The position numbers were made by a program, and so were the translations under genes. A stretch of DNA of 15,921 nucleotides, taken from an uncultured Eubacteriales bacterium. Lineage in GTDB: Bacteria; Bacillota; Clostridia; Oscillospirales; Acutalibacteraceae. Shown one piece after another: positions 1 through 6,565 of the stretch (the stretch's first letter is position 1; every line of letters begins with the position of its first letter). The notes beneath the pieces are model-generated. The model was not told the DNA's origin. It did no database searches and saw only the letters and a program-made list of their open reading frames with translations. The stretch covers positions 1-15,921 of the forward strand of contig CAKUMQ010000056.1 of the NCBI GenBank assembly GCA_934667845.1, written 5' to 3'.

Positions 1-858
1 CATCGTATCCGCCCGCCTGACCAGAGCGGCATATGCCCTGCTGATACTGTCGTCCAGCCCGAGGCTTTTTTCAACAAGCACAATGCGCTTTTGCATTACG
101 CACTTGTGTTCCCAGATCAGCCGCAGCACGCGGCGGTCCATGCGCGCATACGGGATCTCACCGCGAAAGAGCATGGCGGCGTATTCGGCGATGTAGTCGT
201 GGACGGCAATGCCGAACACGGGCCCCTCCCCCGAAAACGGATATTTTCGCAGATCCGAGTCCAGATATTCCCGGAGCTTTTCATATACCGTCCGCGGCGA
301 AAATTCCACAATATCCGCTTTCGGCTTCAGGGCGTAGATCCCCACGCCGATCCCCCGTTTTTCCATGGCGATGCGGCCGGCGTTAAACGCCCGCTGCGGC
401 GTTCGGAATTTGCGGTAGACCCATTTTTCGTCATAGGCGACGACCGTATAGGTCTGATCGCTCCGGTCATAGCCGCAGATCAGACCGTCATGCCCCTGAT
501 GGCGCTCTCTGTACCAGCTTTTCCCTTTCACATAATAATCGTCCACATCGGTAAACTCGACATAATAGCCGCTGTCGATCATCTCGCGGATGATCGGGTT
601 GATATACCCTTTGGTAAACTGCACGGGGAGCGCGATCCGCTCAAGATACGGGCAGCTCTGCCAGGAGGAGTCCGGAATATCGACGATCGGCGTCGTCAGC
701 CCCTTTAGAAATCTCCGGCTGCACGTCAGATTCATCACCTGATTGAAATACCGGTTCTGAATGCTGGGATTGCCCGCCAGCAGGACCGTGGCGGAACCCT
801 GGTAGTTATAGGTCTTATACAGCGGCTCGATAAGCGGCAGCTCGGCGCGTTCAGCCAT
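1..858 (-). CDS. BtrH/C39-peptidase-like protein, partial at left edge
   Basis: Reading from ATG at 858, 286 codons stay open to base 1, so the C-terminus is missing. I do not recognise it with certainty. Residues 121-145 contain a Gly-His-Asp-Gly-Leu-Ile-Cys-Gly-Tyr-Asp stretch (His123) followed by a strand ending Ala-Tyr-Asp (Asp143). This resembles the His/Asp half of papain-like C39 and BtrH-type domains. A catalytic Cys at the usual N-terminal position is not obvious; Cys46 is the nearest candidate. BtrH-type proteins move acyl groups from carrier proteins to amines (butirosin), and a related papain-like enzyme forms amides in closthioamide synthesis. The start overlaps the carrier-protein gene by 8 bases, so the two are almost certainly translationally coupled. 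A carrier-protein-dependent acyl or amide transfer role is inference. Confidence 0.6.
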   Translation of the reverse strand, partial: MAERAELPLIEPLYKTYNYQGSATVLLAGNPSIQNRYFNQVMNLTCSRRFLKGLTTPIVDIPDSSWQSCPYLERIALPVQFTKGYINPIIREMIDSGYYVEFTDVDDYYVKGKSWYRERHQGHDGLICGYDRSDQTYTVVAYDEKWVYRKFRTPQRAFNAGRIAMEKRGIGVGIYALKPKADIVEFSPRTVYEKLREYLDSDLRKYPFSGEGPVFGIAVHDYIAEYAAMLFRGEIPYARMDRRVLRLIWEHKCVMQKRIVLVEKSLGLDDSISRAYAALVRRADTM

Positions 859-1102
859 TGTCCTCACCGCCCGCCGTATATTTTTGCACCAGCTCCGTCA
901 CATCCCGCACAGTCGTCAGGGCAAACGGGTTCATATCGGACTCATCAAGCGTGATGCCGAAGGCATCCTCGATCTCGATCAGCATCGTCACCATCAGCAG
1001 GCTGTCCAGTGCGAGGTCGTCCTGCAGCACCGCCTCATCGCCGACTGTTTCCGCTCCGCTGAGCATAGCCAGGATCTGCTTCACTTTTTCTTCAATTTTC
1101 AT
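851..1102 (-). CDS. acyl/peptidyl carrier protein
   Basis: This 83-residue protein has the length, acidity and helical pattern of a stand-alone carrier protein. The Asp33-Ser34-Leu35 motif, within Leu-Ala-Leu-Asp-Ser-Leu-Leu, is the 4'-phosphopantetheine site; Ser34 would carry the arm. Helix II follows with Ile-Glu-Ile-Glu-Asp-Ala-Phe-Gly-Ile, typical of the family. It overlaps the upstream kinase gene by 11 bases and the downstream BtrH-like gene by 8. No fatty-acid synthesis genes (fab, plsX, rnc) are nearby, so a specialised carrier for a dedicated pathway is more likely than the housekeeping AcpP. The loaded substrate cannot be read from the sequence, and no adenylating or loading enzyme lies inside the window. 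Confidence 0.92.
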   Translation of the reverse strand: MKIEEKVKQILAMLSGAETVGDEAVLQDDLALDSLLMVTMLIEIEDAFGITLDESDMNPFALTTVRDVTELVQKYTAGGEDNG

Positions 1103-1733
1103 GCTTCAACACCCTTTCTACATTCTTTTTCACCATGGCAAAGCTGTCCTTTGGCGGAATATCGGTCGGGATCCACACGCCGTGATTGGCTTTGCAGATC
1201 GCCCGGTATTCGTTGCGCAGCCGGTATTGCAGCGCCATGTCGATATATCTGTCCTTTTCCGCCTCGCGGCTGCGCACGCGCTTTACTGCCGTTTCCACCG
1301 GTACATCAAAAAAGAAGGCGATATCCGGGCGGACGGCTGATTCGGCGACCTCATAGATCCACCGATCCTTTTCAAATCCGCGGGCACGCAGATTGGCGAG
1401 GCAGGAATACCAGTAGCGGTCGCTGAGGACGATATGCCCCGCCTCAAGCTCCGGTTCAATGACCTTGCTCCCGTGCTGCAGCCGATCGCCCGCCGCCGAC
1501 AGCGACAGACTGCGGTAGTCAAAGGCGCTGTGATCAGGGCTGTCCATATAGGTTCTGAATACGGCGGACTCCCGGACGGCATTGGTCGGCTGCTTCGTCA
1601 GAAACACGGTGTACCGCGGCGCAAGCTCCTCTTTGAGCCTTGTCAGCATTGTAGTCTTTCCGCAGCCGTCAAGGCCGCAGAAGGTGAATAAATATCCGCC
1701 TGTTCGGTTGGGCTTCATGGAAAACGCTTTCAT
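1092..1733 (-). CDS. thymidylate-kinase-like P-loop protein
   Basis: The 213-residue protein has the dTMP-kinase layout. There is a P-loop at 20-28 (Gly-Leu-Asp-Gly-Cys-Gly-Lys-Thr-Thr), an Asp-Arg-Leu-Gln-His motif at 83-87, an Asp-Arg-Tyr motif at 105-107 followed by Trp-Tyr-Ser-Cys-Leu-Ala, and an Arg-rich lid near 152-163. The substrate loop that reads Thr-Arg-Glu-Pro-Gly in canonical Tmk is Thr-Lys-Gln-Pro-Thr at 46-50, so the substrate may differ. The ATG overlaps the upstream stop as ATGA, and an AAGGAGG site lies about 10 bases before it. Met6 is a possible alternative start. Position between a nucleotidyltransferase and a carrier protein suggests a role in that pathway rather than dTTP supply; that is inference, so I do not name it tmk. 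Confidence 0.82.
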   Translation of the reverse strand: MKAFSMKPNRTGGYLFTFCGLDGCGKTTMLTRLKEELAPRYTVFLTKQPTNAVRESAVFRTYMDSPDHSAFDYRSLSLSAAGDRLQHGSKVIEPELEAGHIVLSDRYWYSCLANLRARGFEKDRWIYEVAESAVRPDIAFFFDVPVETAVKRVRSREAEKDRYIDMALQYRLRNEYRAICKANHGVWIPTDIPPKDSFAMVKKNVERVLKHEN

Positions 1734-2806
1734 ACCGTTTTTTCCTCCTTCAGCAGCCGCATCCTGTCGTCGGCAAAAAATCGTGCGGCAATATCCTTTT
1801 CCGTATAGAGATACCGTTTTCCCTCCTGCGGGTCAATAACGGTATGCAGAAATGCCGGATCGCTTTTCAGCGCAGCCTCTGCCGTCTGCACGGCATAGCC
1901 GTTTTCAAAAGCGAACAGCGCCGCCGTCTGACAGACGGCAAAGGCGCACACCTTTTCCATGCCGAGCGCTTTCGCCCGCGCAAACAGGTGATCCACATAC
2001 TCCTTCGACGCATCGTTCAGCAGCAGGTAGATATCGCTGTATTTATAGAGCGTCATATCCCGCTTCATCCTGACCCAGGGAAGCGCCGCCGCCTCTTTAT
2101 ACAGATGCGCGCAGAGGTGGACAAAGAAATCGTCCTCTCTCAGCGTCCTGACACGTTTTCCCGGCTCTCCGACTGCCGCCGTATGCGCCAGCATCTCCTC
2201 AAGCAGCGCCGTATCTCCGGGCTTATAGTCAAGCGAGAAGTTGATATCCGCCTCAAGGAACGGCATTCCGGGGAGATCGGTCTCCCGCAGATACGGCACG
2301 GTCTCTCCGCGCGTCATTTTCGATTCGACGATCTCCCGGCGGGAGGCCGGAACAAACCGACCGCCGCGGATATACCCCTGCCGGAATCCGGCGGCGGCAA
2401 GCGCCTTACCGACAGCCGTTACATCTGCGGGGCGCACAAGCAGATCGACGTCGTTTGCCGTGCGGTATCCCGCCGGATACTGCCGGCACAGGTACGCCCC
2501 TTTGAGCATGGCGTAGGGAACGCCGCACCCGGACAGCACATTTTCCAGATCCGCAAGGCATCGAAAAAAGCTGTCGTTTTTCTCTCTGCTCTGCCGACGG
2601 GCATCCTTCAGGGCGTTACGGAATTCCCGGTTCACCCTGTCTGAAAGTCCGTGCTTTTCCAGCGTGCCGCAGGCGACCGCCTGCATACGGTTAAAAAACA
2701 GCTGACCCAGCACGGCGGGCGTCGCCGCGGCGAGCAGTGTCCCGTCAAACCGCTCCGCTTTAAAGCTGCACAGCTGTTTGAACAGTTCTTTTTCTTTTGC
2801 TTTCAT
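1730..2806 (-). CDS. nucleotidyltransferase family protein (PF14907-like)
   Basis: The 358-residue protein matches the uncharacterised nucleotidyltransferase family often called NTP_transf_5. It has Leu-Lys-Gly at 101-103, then Arg115 and the paired acidic residues of Asn-Asp-Val-Asp-Leu-Leu-Val (Asp119, Asp121), with a likely third acidic residue in Glu-Ala-Asp-Ile-Asn (Asp188). These are the metal-binding features of the polymerase-beta superfamily. Members occur in several peptide and natural-product clusters, but the nucleotide acceptor is generally unknown. It starts three bases after the stop of the HTH gene, with an AGGAAAGGAAA site inside that gene's end. Its own TGA overlaps the next ATG. 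Length is usual for the family and no key residue appears lost. Confidence 0.82.
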   Translation of the reverse strand: MKAKEKELFKQLCSFKAERFDGTLLAAATPAVLGQLFFNRMQAVACGTLEKHGLSDRVNREFRNALKDARRQSREKNDSFFRCLADLENVLSGCGVPYAMLKGAYLCRQYPAGYRTANDVDLLVRPADVTAVGKALAAAGFRQGYIRGGRFVPASRREIVESKMTRGETVPYLRETDLPGMPFLEADINFSLDYKPGDTALLEEMLAHTAAVGEPGKRVRTLREDDFFVHLCAHLYKEAAALPWVRMKRDMTLYKYSDIYLLLNDASKEYVDHLFARAKALGMEKVCAFAVCQTAALFAFENGYAVQTAEAALKSDPAFLHTVIDPQEGKRYLYTEKDIAARFFADDRMRLLKEEKTV

Positions 2807-2809
2807 GAT

Positions 2810-3172
2810 TCATTTCCTTTCCTGTTTTTTAGGCTTGGTATACTGGGCAATGATCCGTTCCAGCACCGCCAGCTCGCCCGCCTGCAAACGGCACGCCGCC
2901 TGCCTTTCGGCAAGCCCCGCGAGCTTTTGCAGCACGGCGATCTCTCCGTCCGTCATGTACATGCGGTCATGCACATAGCCCTCGGTCACATAGATGCCGC
3001 CGTCATAGCGGCCGCACTGCGTGTAGATCGGCGCTGTCAGACTGAGGATCTCCACATCCCGCTGGATCGTTCTCTCGGAAACGCCGAACTCCGCCGCGAG
3101 ATTTCCCACCGTCTCGTGTCTTCGCCGACATAAGATACGCAAAAGCTCCGCCCGTCGTTCGGCTGTTCCCAT
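2810..3172 (-). CDS. HTH transcriptional regulator (DeoR/HTH_11 type, no WYL domain)
   Basis: The 120-residue protein has a winged-helix N-terminus. Residues 6-42 form a DeoR/HTH_11-like unit with the recognition region Val-Ser-Glu-Arg-Thr-Ile-Gln-Arg-Asp-Val (31-40), followed by a wing ending Gly-Gly-Ile-Tyr-Val near 58-62. The C-terminal half is a short helical segment, not the WYL or sugar-isomerase-like effector domain usual in long relatives, so any effector site must be small or absent. ATG at 3172 follows a strong AAAGGGGGTGAGG ribosome site. It is the first gene of the leftward five-gene unit and probably regulates it; that role is inferred from position. Confidence 0.75.
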   Translation of the reverse strand: MGTAERRAELLRILCRRRHETVGNLAAEFGVSERTIQRDVEILSLTAPIYTQCGRYDGGIYVTEGYVHDRMYMTDGEIAVLQKLAGLAERQAACRLQAGELAVLERIIAQYTKPKKQERK

Positions 3173-3239
3173 GGATCCTCACCCCCTTTCCGCATAGAGC
3201 ATACGGTTTAATCCGGACAAGTTCTGTCACCGTTAACCG

Positions 3240-3301
3240 AAAAAAGCAAAAAAATAAACCCGGCAAGCCGATGCGCCCCTTACGCATCGGTCTGCCAGGT
3301 T
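3240..3301 (-). terminator. rho-independent terminator after the Com-like gene
   Basis: Arms at 3257-3275 and 3283-3301 pair over 19 positions with two mismatched or wobble pairs around a 7-base loop. On the minus strand the hairpin is followed by TATTTTTTTG and a second run of T. It lies 27 bases past the stop of the leftward zinc-ribbon gene and before the HTH-led operon, so it insulates the two units. Confidence 0.85.
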
Positions 3302-3327
3302 CCTCTTGATCGCTTAACAAGTCCAAC

Positions 3328-3525
3328 TTATCTCTTCGGCATACCGGTATTCTGTTGTTCCGTCCGCGTGGCGCATATCGCCGCCAAAACGCCCTGCGGT
3401 GTGTAGGATATCCGCAGATAGCTCTTGCATTTCGGACAGCCGCCCTCAATATACGAGTCCGCCGTCCCTTTGAATAATGACCGCCCGCAGACGGGGCAGC
3501 TTGCCATAAACACCTGTTTTTCCAT
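3328..3525 (-). CDS. Com-like zinc-ribbon small protein
   Basis: The reading frame stays open further upstream, but ATG at 3525 has a good AGGAG site 6 bases before it, giving 65 residues. Cys10-X2-Cys13-X16-Cys30-X2-Cys33 with Ser-Leu-Phe-Lys after the first pair and Tyr-Ile-Glu-Gly-Gly-Cys-Pro-Lys-Cys-Lys at the second closely resembles the Mu phage Com zinc finger, as I remember it, in Cys spacing and length. Mu Com is an RNA-binding protein that activates translation of mom. No mom-like gene is visible here. The gene faces an ImmR-type repressor across a shared operator region and ends at its own terminator, so it is probably under that repressor's control. Function beyond zinc and nucleic-acid binding is inference. 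Confidence 0.72.
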   Translation of the reverse strand: MEKQVFMASCPVCGRSLFKGTADSYIEGGCPKCKSYLRISYTPQGVLAAICATRTEQQNTGMPKR

Positions 3526-3554
3526 TGAATTCTCCTTTCCTTTGAAAAAAGCTC

Positions 3555-3583
3555 TTGACAGAATATATCTTCTTTGATACAAT
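3555..3583 (+). promoter_or_regulatory. sigma-A promoter for the repressor/ImmA pair
   Basis: TTGACA at 3555-3560, a 17-base spacer and TACAAT at 3578-3583 form a near-consensus promoter reading right. The expected start, about 3590, falls inside the first 13-bp repeat (3584-3596), a position suited to autorepression by the downstream HTH protein. Confidence 0.85.
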
Positions 3584-3653
3584 ATATCCGGAAGTTAACT
3601 GCAATATCAGTATACCGCATATCCGGAAGTTTGTCAATAGACATTCGGAAGTT
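3584..3653. repeat. three direct 13-bp operator-like repeats (ATATCCGGAAGTT)
   Basis: ATATCCGGAAGTT occurs at 3584-3596 and 3619-3631 exactly, and as ACATTCGGAAGTT at 3641-3653. Each has a near-palindromic TCCGGA core. Copy 1 abuts the rightward -10 box, copy 2 fills the spacer of the leftward promoter, and copy 3 sits just upstream of the leftward -35 box. This placement is what is expected of operators for the adjacent HTH_3 repressor. The binding protein itself is inferred. Confidence 0.8.
3609..3637 (-). promoter_or_regulatory. sigma-A promoter for the Com-like gene
   Basis: On the minus strand, TTGACA (3637-3632), a 17-base spacer and TATACT (3614-3609) form a near-consensus promoter. 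Its expected start is near 3602, so transcription runs left through the rightward promoter. The two promoters point at each other and each 5' leader contains the other promoter. Confidence 0.85.
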
Positions 3654-3675
3654 TTTTGCAACTGTGAGGTGCCCT

Positions 3676-4128
3676 ATGGATTTTGGAGAAAAACTGAAAG
3701 CGGCGCGCCTGTCGCTCAATCTGTCGCAGAGCGAGCTGGCGGAAAAGACCGGCATATCCGAACGCTCCCTGTATACCTATGAGCAGACCGGCGTTTTTCC
3801 GCGAAGCGGCAATCTGCGCAGGATCGCCGATGCGCTGAATGTTTCCGTAAGCTATCTGTTGGATGAAGAAGAGAGTGACCCCGAAAAAAGCGTTGACCGC
3901 GACCGGTTTATTGCCGAAGCCGGAACCCGGTTTGGCAGCAAAGGGGCAAAAGAGGCGGCGGAAGTGCTGTCCCGCGCCTCGGCGCTTTTTGCAGGCGGCG
4001 AGCTGGACGACGCGGCAAAGGAGCTGTTTTTTCAGTCGCTGATGGAGGTGTATCTGGATTCCAAGCAGGAGGCAAGGCGGAAATTTGCCCCCCGGCAACG
4101 TGCCCGCAAGGTCAGACGCGGCGATTGA
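3676..4128 (+). CDS. ImmR-like HTH (XRE family) repressor
   Basis: The frame is open upstream, but ATG at 3676, preceded by GTGAGGTG, begins the conserved domain and gives 150 residues. Residues 3-62 are a classic HTH_3 unit: Phe-Gly-Glu-Lys-Leu-Lys, then Leu-Ser-Gln-Ser-Glu-Leu-Ala-Glu-Lys-Thr-Gly-Ile-Ser, then a recognition helix with Ser-Leu-Tyr-Thr-Tyr-Glu, ending Val-Ser-Val-Ser-Tyr-Leu-Leu-Asp. The C-terminal half is acidic and helical, then basic at the tail. It is followed after 21 bases by an ImmA/IrrE-type metallopeptidase. In ICEBs1-type elements such a protease cleaves its partner repressor to derepress the system. The upstream repeats are likely its operators. No integrase or excisionase is in the window. 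Confidence 0.88.
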   Translation: MDFGEKLKAARLSLNLSQSELAEKTGISERSLYTYEQTGVFPRSGNLRRIADALNVSVSYLLDEEESDPEKSVDRDRFIAEAGTRFGSKGAKEAAEVLSRASALFAGGELDDAAKELFFQSLMEVYLDSKQEARRKFAPRQRARKVRRGD

Positions 4129-4149
4129 AGGCTGCCGAGGAGGAGATTT

Positions 4150-4713
4150 ATGTCAACTATTGCCTACATTCATGACAAAACGGAGAAGATCGTCAGAAAA
4201 GCGGCGTCGCGGGATCCGTTTGAGATCTGCCGCAGCATGCAGATCCGCGTCCACTATAAAGATCTTGGCACGGTACTGAAGGCCTACTATTTCTACCAGT
4301 CCCGTATCCGCAATATCGTGATCAATTCCCGCTCGGGAATGACCGTCAGACGCATTCTCTGCGCCCATGAGCTGGGACATGCCGTTTTGCACGGCGAGCT
4401 TGCCGCCATGCGCGGATTTCAGGAGCTTGAGCTGTTCGACCGGTCGGCACCCGCCGAATATGAGGCGAATCTGTTCGCCGCCGAGCTGCTCATTTCCGAC
4501 GAGGAGCTTCTGCCGCTGTTAAATGACCGGGACAAGTCCTTTTTCAGCATCGCCAAGGAGCTGTACGTTCCCGCCGAGCTGCTGGATTTTAAATTCCGTC
4601 TGCTGAAGACCCGCGGGCTGCGTATGGAATCGCCGCTGACCTCCCCTGCCGATTTTCTGAAAAAGGAACTGCCCGAATGCTTTGAGCCGGAATACAGCTT
4701 TGAAGGCGCATAG
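4150..4713 (+). CDS. ImmA/IrrE-family metallo-endopeptidase
   Basis: The 187-residue protein carries the zinc-peptidase motif His73-Glu74-Leu75-Gly76-His77. The expected third ligand, a Glu, lies in Glu-Tyr-Glu-Ala-Asn-Leu-Phe-Ala-Ala-Glu-Leu-Leu (probably Glu105). This is the ImmA/IrrE signature. ATG at 4150 follows a strong GAGGAGGAG site. The gene is 21 bases downstream of the HTH repressor and shares its promoter. Relatives such as ICEBs1 ImmA cleave the cognate ImmR repressor after a signal such as DNA damage or cell-cell signalling; applying that here is inference from gene pairing. The unit ends at the hairpin at 4776-4816. All expected catalytic residues are present. Confidence 0.92.
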   Translation: MSTIAYIHDKTEKIVRKAASRDPFEICRSMQIRVHYKDLGTVLKAYYFYQSRIRNIVINSRSGMTVRRILCAHELGHAVLHGELAAMRGFQELELFDRSAPAEYEANLFAAELLISDEELLPLLNDRDKSFFSIAKELYVPAELLDFKFRLLKTRGLRMESPLTSPADFLKKELPECFEPEYSFEGA

Positions 4714-4775
4714 GATCTCGCCGCAGCCGGAAGCGCACCGGGCAGTCGCTTTCCCTGTACATATCCCAAGATAAA

Positions 4776-4820
4776 CATCACCGGGACCGGTCTGCAATTG
4801 ACCGATCCCGGTGATGTTTT
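4776..4820. terminator. bidirectional terminator between convergent units
   Basis: Arms at 4776-4792 and 4800-4816 pair over 17 positions with one mismatch and a 7-base loop, followed on the plus strand by TTTT and a second T-rich stretch. It lies between the convergent ImmA gene and the leftward gene ending at 4897. The minus-strand T run is shorter, so it is stronger rightward. Confidence 0.8.
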
Positions 4821-4896
4821 CGTCTTTTGCTGCGCGGATGTCAGCGTCGTCTCCCTAAACCGGCTGTCAGATCTCCCGTTGCCGCATCCTTTGCGG

Positions 4897-5502
4897 TTAT
4901 CCCCGGGTATACCGATCATACGGAGAATCCACATAGACCAAATGGCCATCCGTATCAGATCTACCGCAGGAATCCGGCTTGCTTTGGAAATCAAACGACT
5001 GTAATGTGCCTTTCCACTGTTCAAGCACACTTTTCGGCAGCATCGTCCTATACAGCAGACGATACCGCTTCCGCAGACGGGTGCGGGTGCCGATCTCCAG
5101 AACCGCACTATCCCCGCGCGGATAGAGCCATGTCTCCTGCGGCCCGTCACAGCACGGCGTAGTAAACAGGTGATAGCGCTCGGTATCTGCCCGGCATTCG
5201 GGCGGCTTCCCGCGGTCAAGTGATCGCACCTCCCTGTAAAACAAGTATCCAAGCCCGCATGTGGGAACGGGAAACGGCACTTCCTCCAAACGGCAGACAA
5301 AGTCGATCACGCTAAGCGACGTCGGGACAATATCCTCGTAAAAGGTATCGCTTGCCACCAAAAGCGGCCGTTTGCCGTCCTGCCGGAAATACACATCCGC
5401 CCCGTCCTCAGTAAAACGGGGGTGCCATGTAAAAGTAAACGCGGCTGCCGGATCCACCGGCAGGACAAGAAAACTGTCCGCCTGTGCTTTCCTTTTCCCC
5501 AT
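4897..5502 (-). CDS. hypothetical protein, 201 aa
   Basis: I do not recognise this family. The 201-residue protein has no signal peptide and no convincing membrane helix. It is rich in aromatic residues and Arg, with scattered Cys (including a Cys-Cys pair near 117-118) that form no metal motif. The many short strand-like stretches suggest a mainly beta, soluble fold. Its ATG shares one base with the stop of the upstream TPR gene (TAATG), indicating translational coupling, and it is the last gene of the rbsK-led unit before the terminator at 4776-4816. Continuous frame and coupling make it a real gene; no function can be assigned. Confidence 0.7.
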   Translation of the reverse strand: MGKRKAQADSFLVLPVDPAAAFTFTWHPRFTEDGADVYFRQDGKRPLLVASDTFYEDIVPTSLSVIDFVCRLEEVPFPVPTCGLGYLFYREVRSLDRGKPPECRADTERYHLFTTPCCDGPQETWLYPRGDSAVLEIGTRTRLRKRYRLLYRTMLPKSVLEQWKGTLQSFDFQSKPDSCGRSDTDGHLVYVDSPYDRYTRG

Positions 5503-5825
5503 TATTTTTTAAGCATCCTTTCGATCTCCTTTGGTCGATACGATGGGTTTCGTCGGCTGATTTCGCCTGCGATCTCCCGGGACAGCGGCAGATCGCCGCA
5601 GTCTCTCAGCTGACATGCATACAGATATGCCGTTTTGTCGCTGCGGGAATTTAAGGTATAGGCATTTTGGATCGCTTCAAGCGCGGCTGTCTGCTCTCCC
5701 AAACGGGCATAACAGAGATACAGCTGCTCAAACGTTTTGAAATGCGGCTCCGCCTCGACCGAGCGCCGGAACCATTTGACGGCGGCTTCCGGCTCGCCAT
5801 GTTCCAGCGCTGCCTTGCCCTGCAA
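5502..5825 (-). CDS. short TPR-repeat protein with irregular 5' end
   Basis: From TTG at 5825 there are 107 codons forming two to three tetratricopeptide-like helix pairs, for example Ala-Leu-Glu-His-Gly-Glu-Pro-Glu-Ala-Ala-Val-Lys-Trp-Phe and later Tyr-Ala-Arg-Leu-Gly-Glu-Gln-Thr-Ala-Ala-Leu-Glu-Ala. Such repeats mediate protein contacts. The TTG has no ribosome site and falls inside the first TPR helix, so it is probably not the true start. The same frame extends upstream to ATT at 5861 and, across one in-frame TGA at 5864-5862, to ATG at 5885. Either translation begins at the rare ATT, or the gene has a nonsense change, or there is a sequence error. It is coupled by TAATG to the next gene. 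Confidence 0.65.
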   Translation of the reverse strand: MQGKAALEHGEPEAAVKWFRRSVEAEPHFKTFEQLYLCYARLGEQTAALEAIQNAYTLNSRSDKTAYLYACQLRDCGDLPLSREIAGEISRRNPSYRPKEIERMLKK

Positions 5826-5895
5826 ATAGAAGGAATAGCCGTTATCTGTCTCCGTGGCAATTCACCCCACCTGTTTTTCGGTCATACGAAAGCGG

Positions 5896-6549
5896 TTATA
5901 GGATCGCATACAGCACATTCCCGCCAATCAGATAATGAATTTGGATCATAAAAGGCTTTATACCCAGCAGATAGGTCAGCAATGTAAATGTCTTATCTTT
6001 TATAAAAGAAAGTGACGGATCGCCGACGCCGCCAATACAATTTACGGTGCTTTCCTCGGGGCAAGTCAGATCTGTATTGGACACAAGGTCGCACAGCTGA
6101 TCATACAGCACATCATATACGGTGGCAGGGATGGCAACAGGGTCTGTAAACACCGCTGCTATATCCTGCCATGTCAAAGCATCAAACCTCTCCCAAAGAT
6201 CGGTCATCGCCTTGTTTTCCCGACCGGGCGGATCCAATTTCATGACCGCAGAATAAACGTACGGTTTGGTTCCGCTCAGGATTGCCTGCCATTCTTCGAC
6301 CTGCACACGCAGCGTATCGTCCGAACTTTCAAAAAAGCCAAATTCGTGTAAAAAGGGCATAACTCCGATCAGTTCCAAAGCGTATGTCTTATTCGGCACA
6401 TCCAAGGCCTGCTGATAATACTGCCTGCAGCGCCGGATAAATGTGTCCCCGTCTATTTGGTGCTGTAAATACGCCGATACGGATTCCCAAACAGCCTCTA
6501 TCATTTTCACGCCGCTTTCCTCATCTGTCCTGATTTTCCGCCGATACAT
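5896..6549 (-). CDS. hypothetical protein, 217 aa
   Basis: I do not recognise this protein. It is soluble-looking, with many Trp, Tyr and acidic residues in the first two thirds and a more hydrophobic C-terminal quarter (Phe-Thr-Leu-Leu-Thr-Tyr-Leu-Leu-Gly-Ile-Lys) too short and mixed for a clear membrane domain. ATG at 6549 has no good ribosome site, since a GGAG lies about 19 bases away. ATG at 6504 (Met16), preceded by GAGGAAAG at about 10 bases, is a credible alternative giving 202 residues. It starts 16 bases after the lipoprotein gene and precedes the TPR gene, so it belongs to the rbsK-led unit. Confidence 0.7.
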   Translation of the reverse strand: MYRRKIRTDEESGVKMIEAVWESVSAYLQHQIDGDTFIRRCRQYYQQALDVPNKTYALELIGVMPFLHEFGFFESSDDTLRVQVEEWQAILSGTKPYVYSAVMKLDPPGRENKAMTDLWERFDALTWQDIAAVFTDPVAIPATVYDVLYDQLCDLVSNTDLTCPEESTVNCIGGVGDPSLSFIKDKTFTLLTYLLGIKPFMIQIHYLIGGNVLYAIL

Positions 6550-6565
6550 TTTGCCGTCTTTGCAG

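Noticed and set aside
3173..3256. Promoter for the HTH-led biosynthetic operon
   Set aside because: Only weak matches were found (TTGTCC with TATGCG at 18 bases, or GTGACA with a too-long spacer), so no promoter is claimed.
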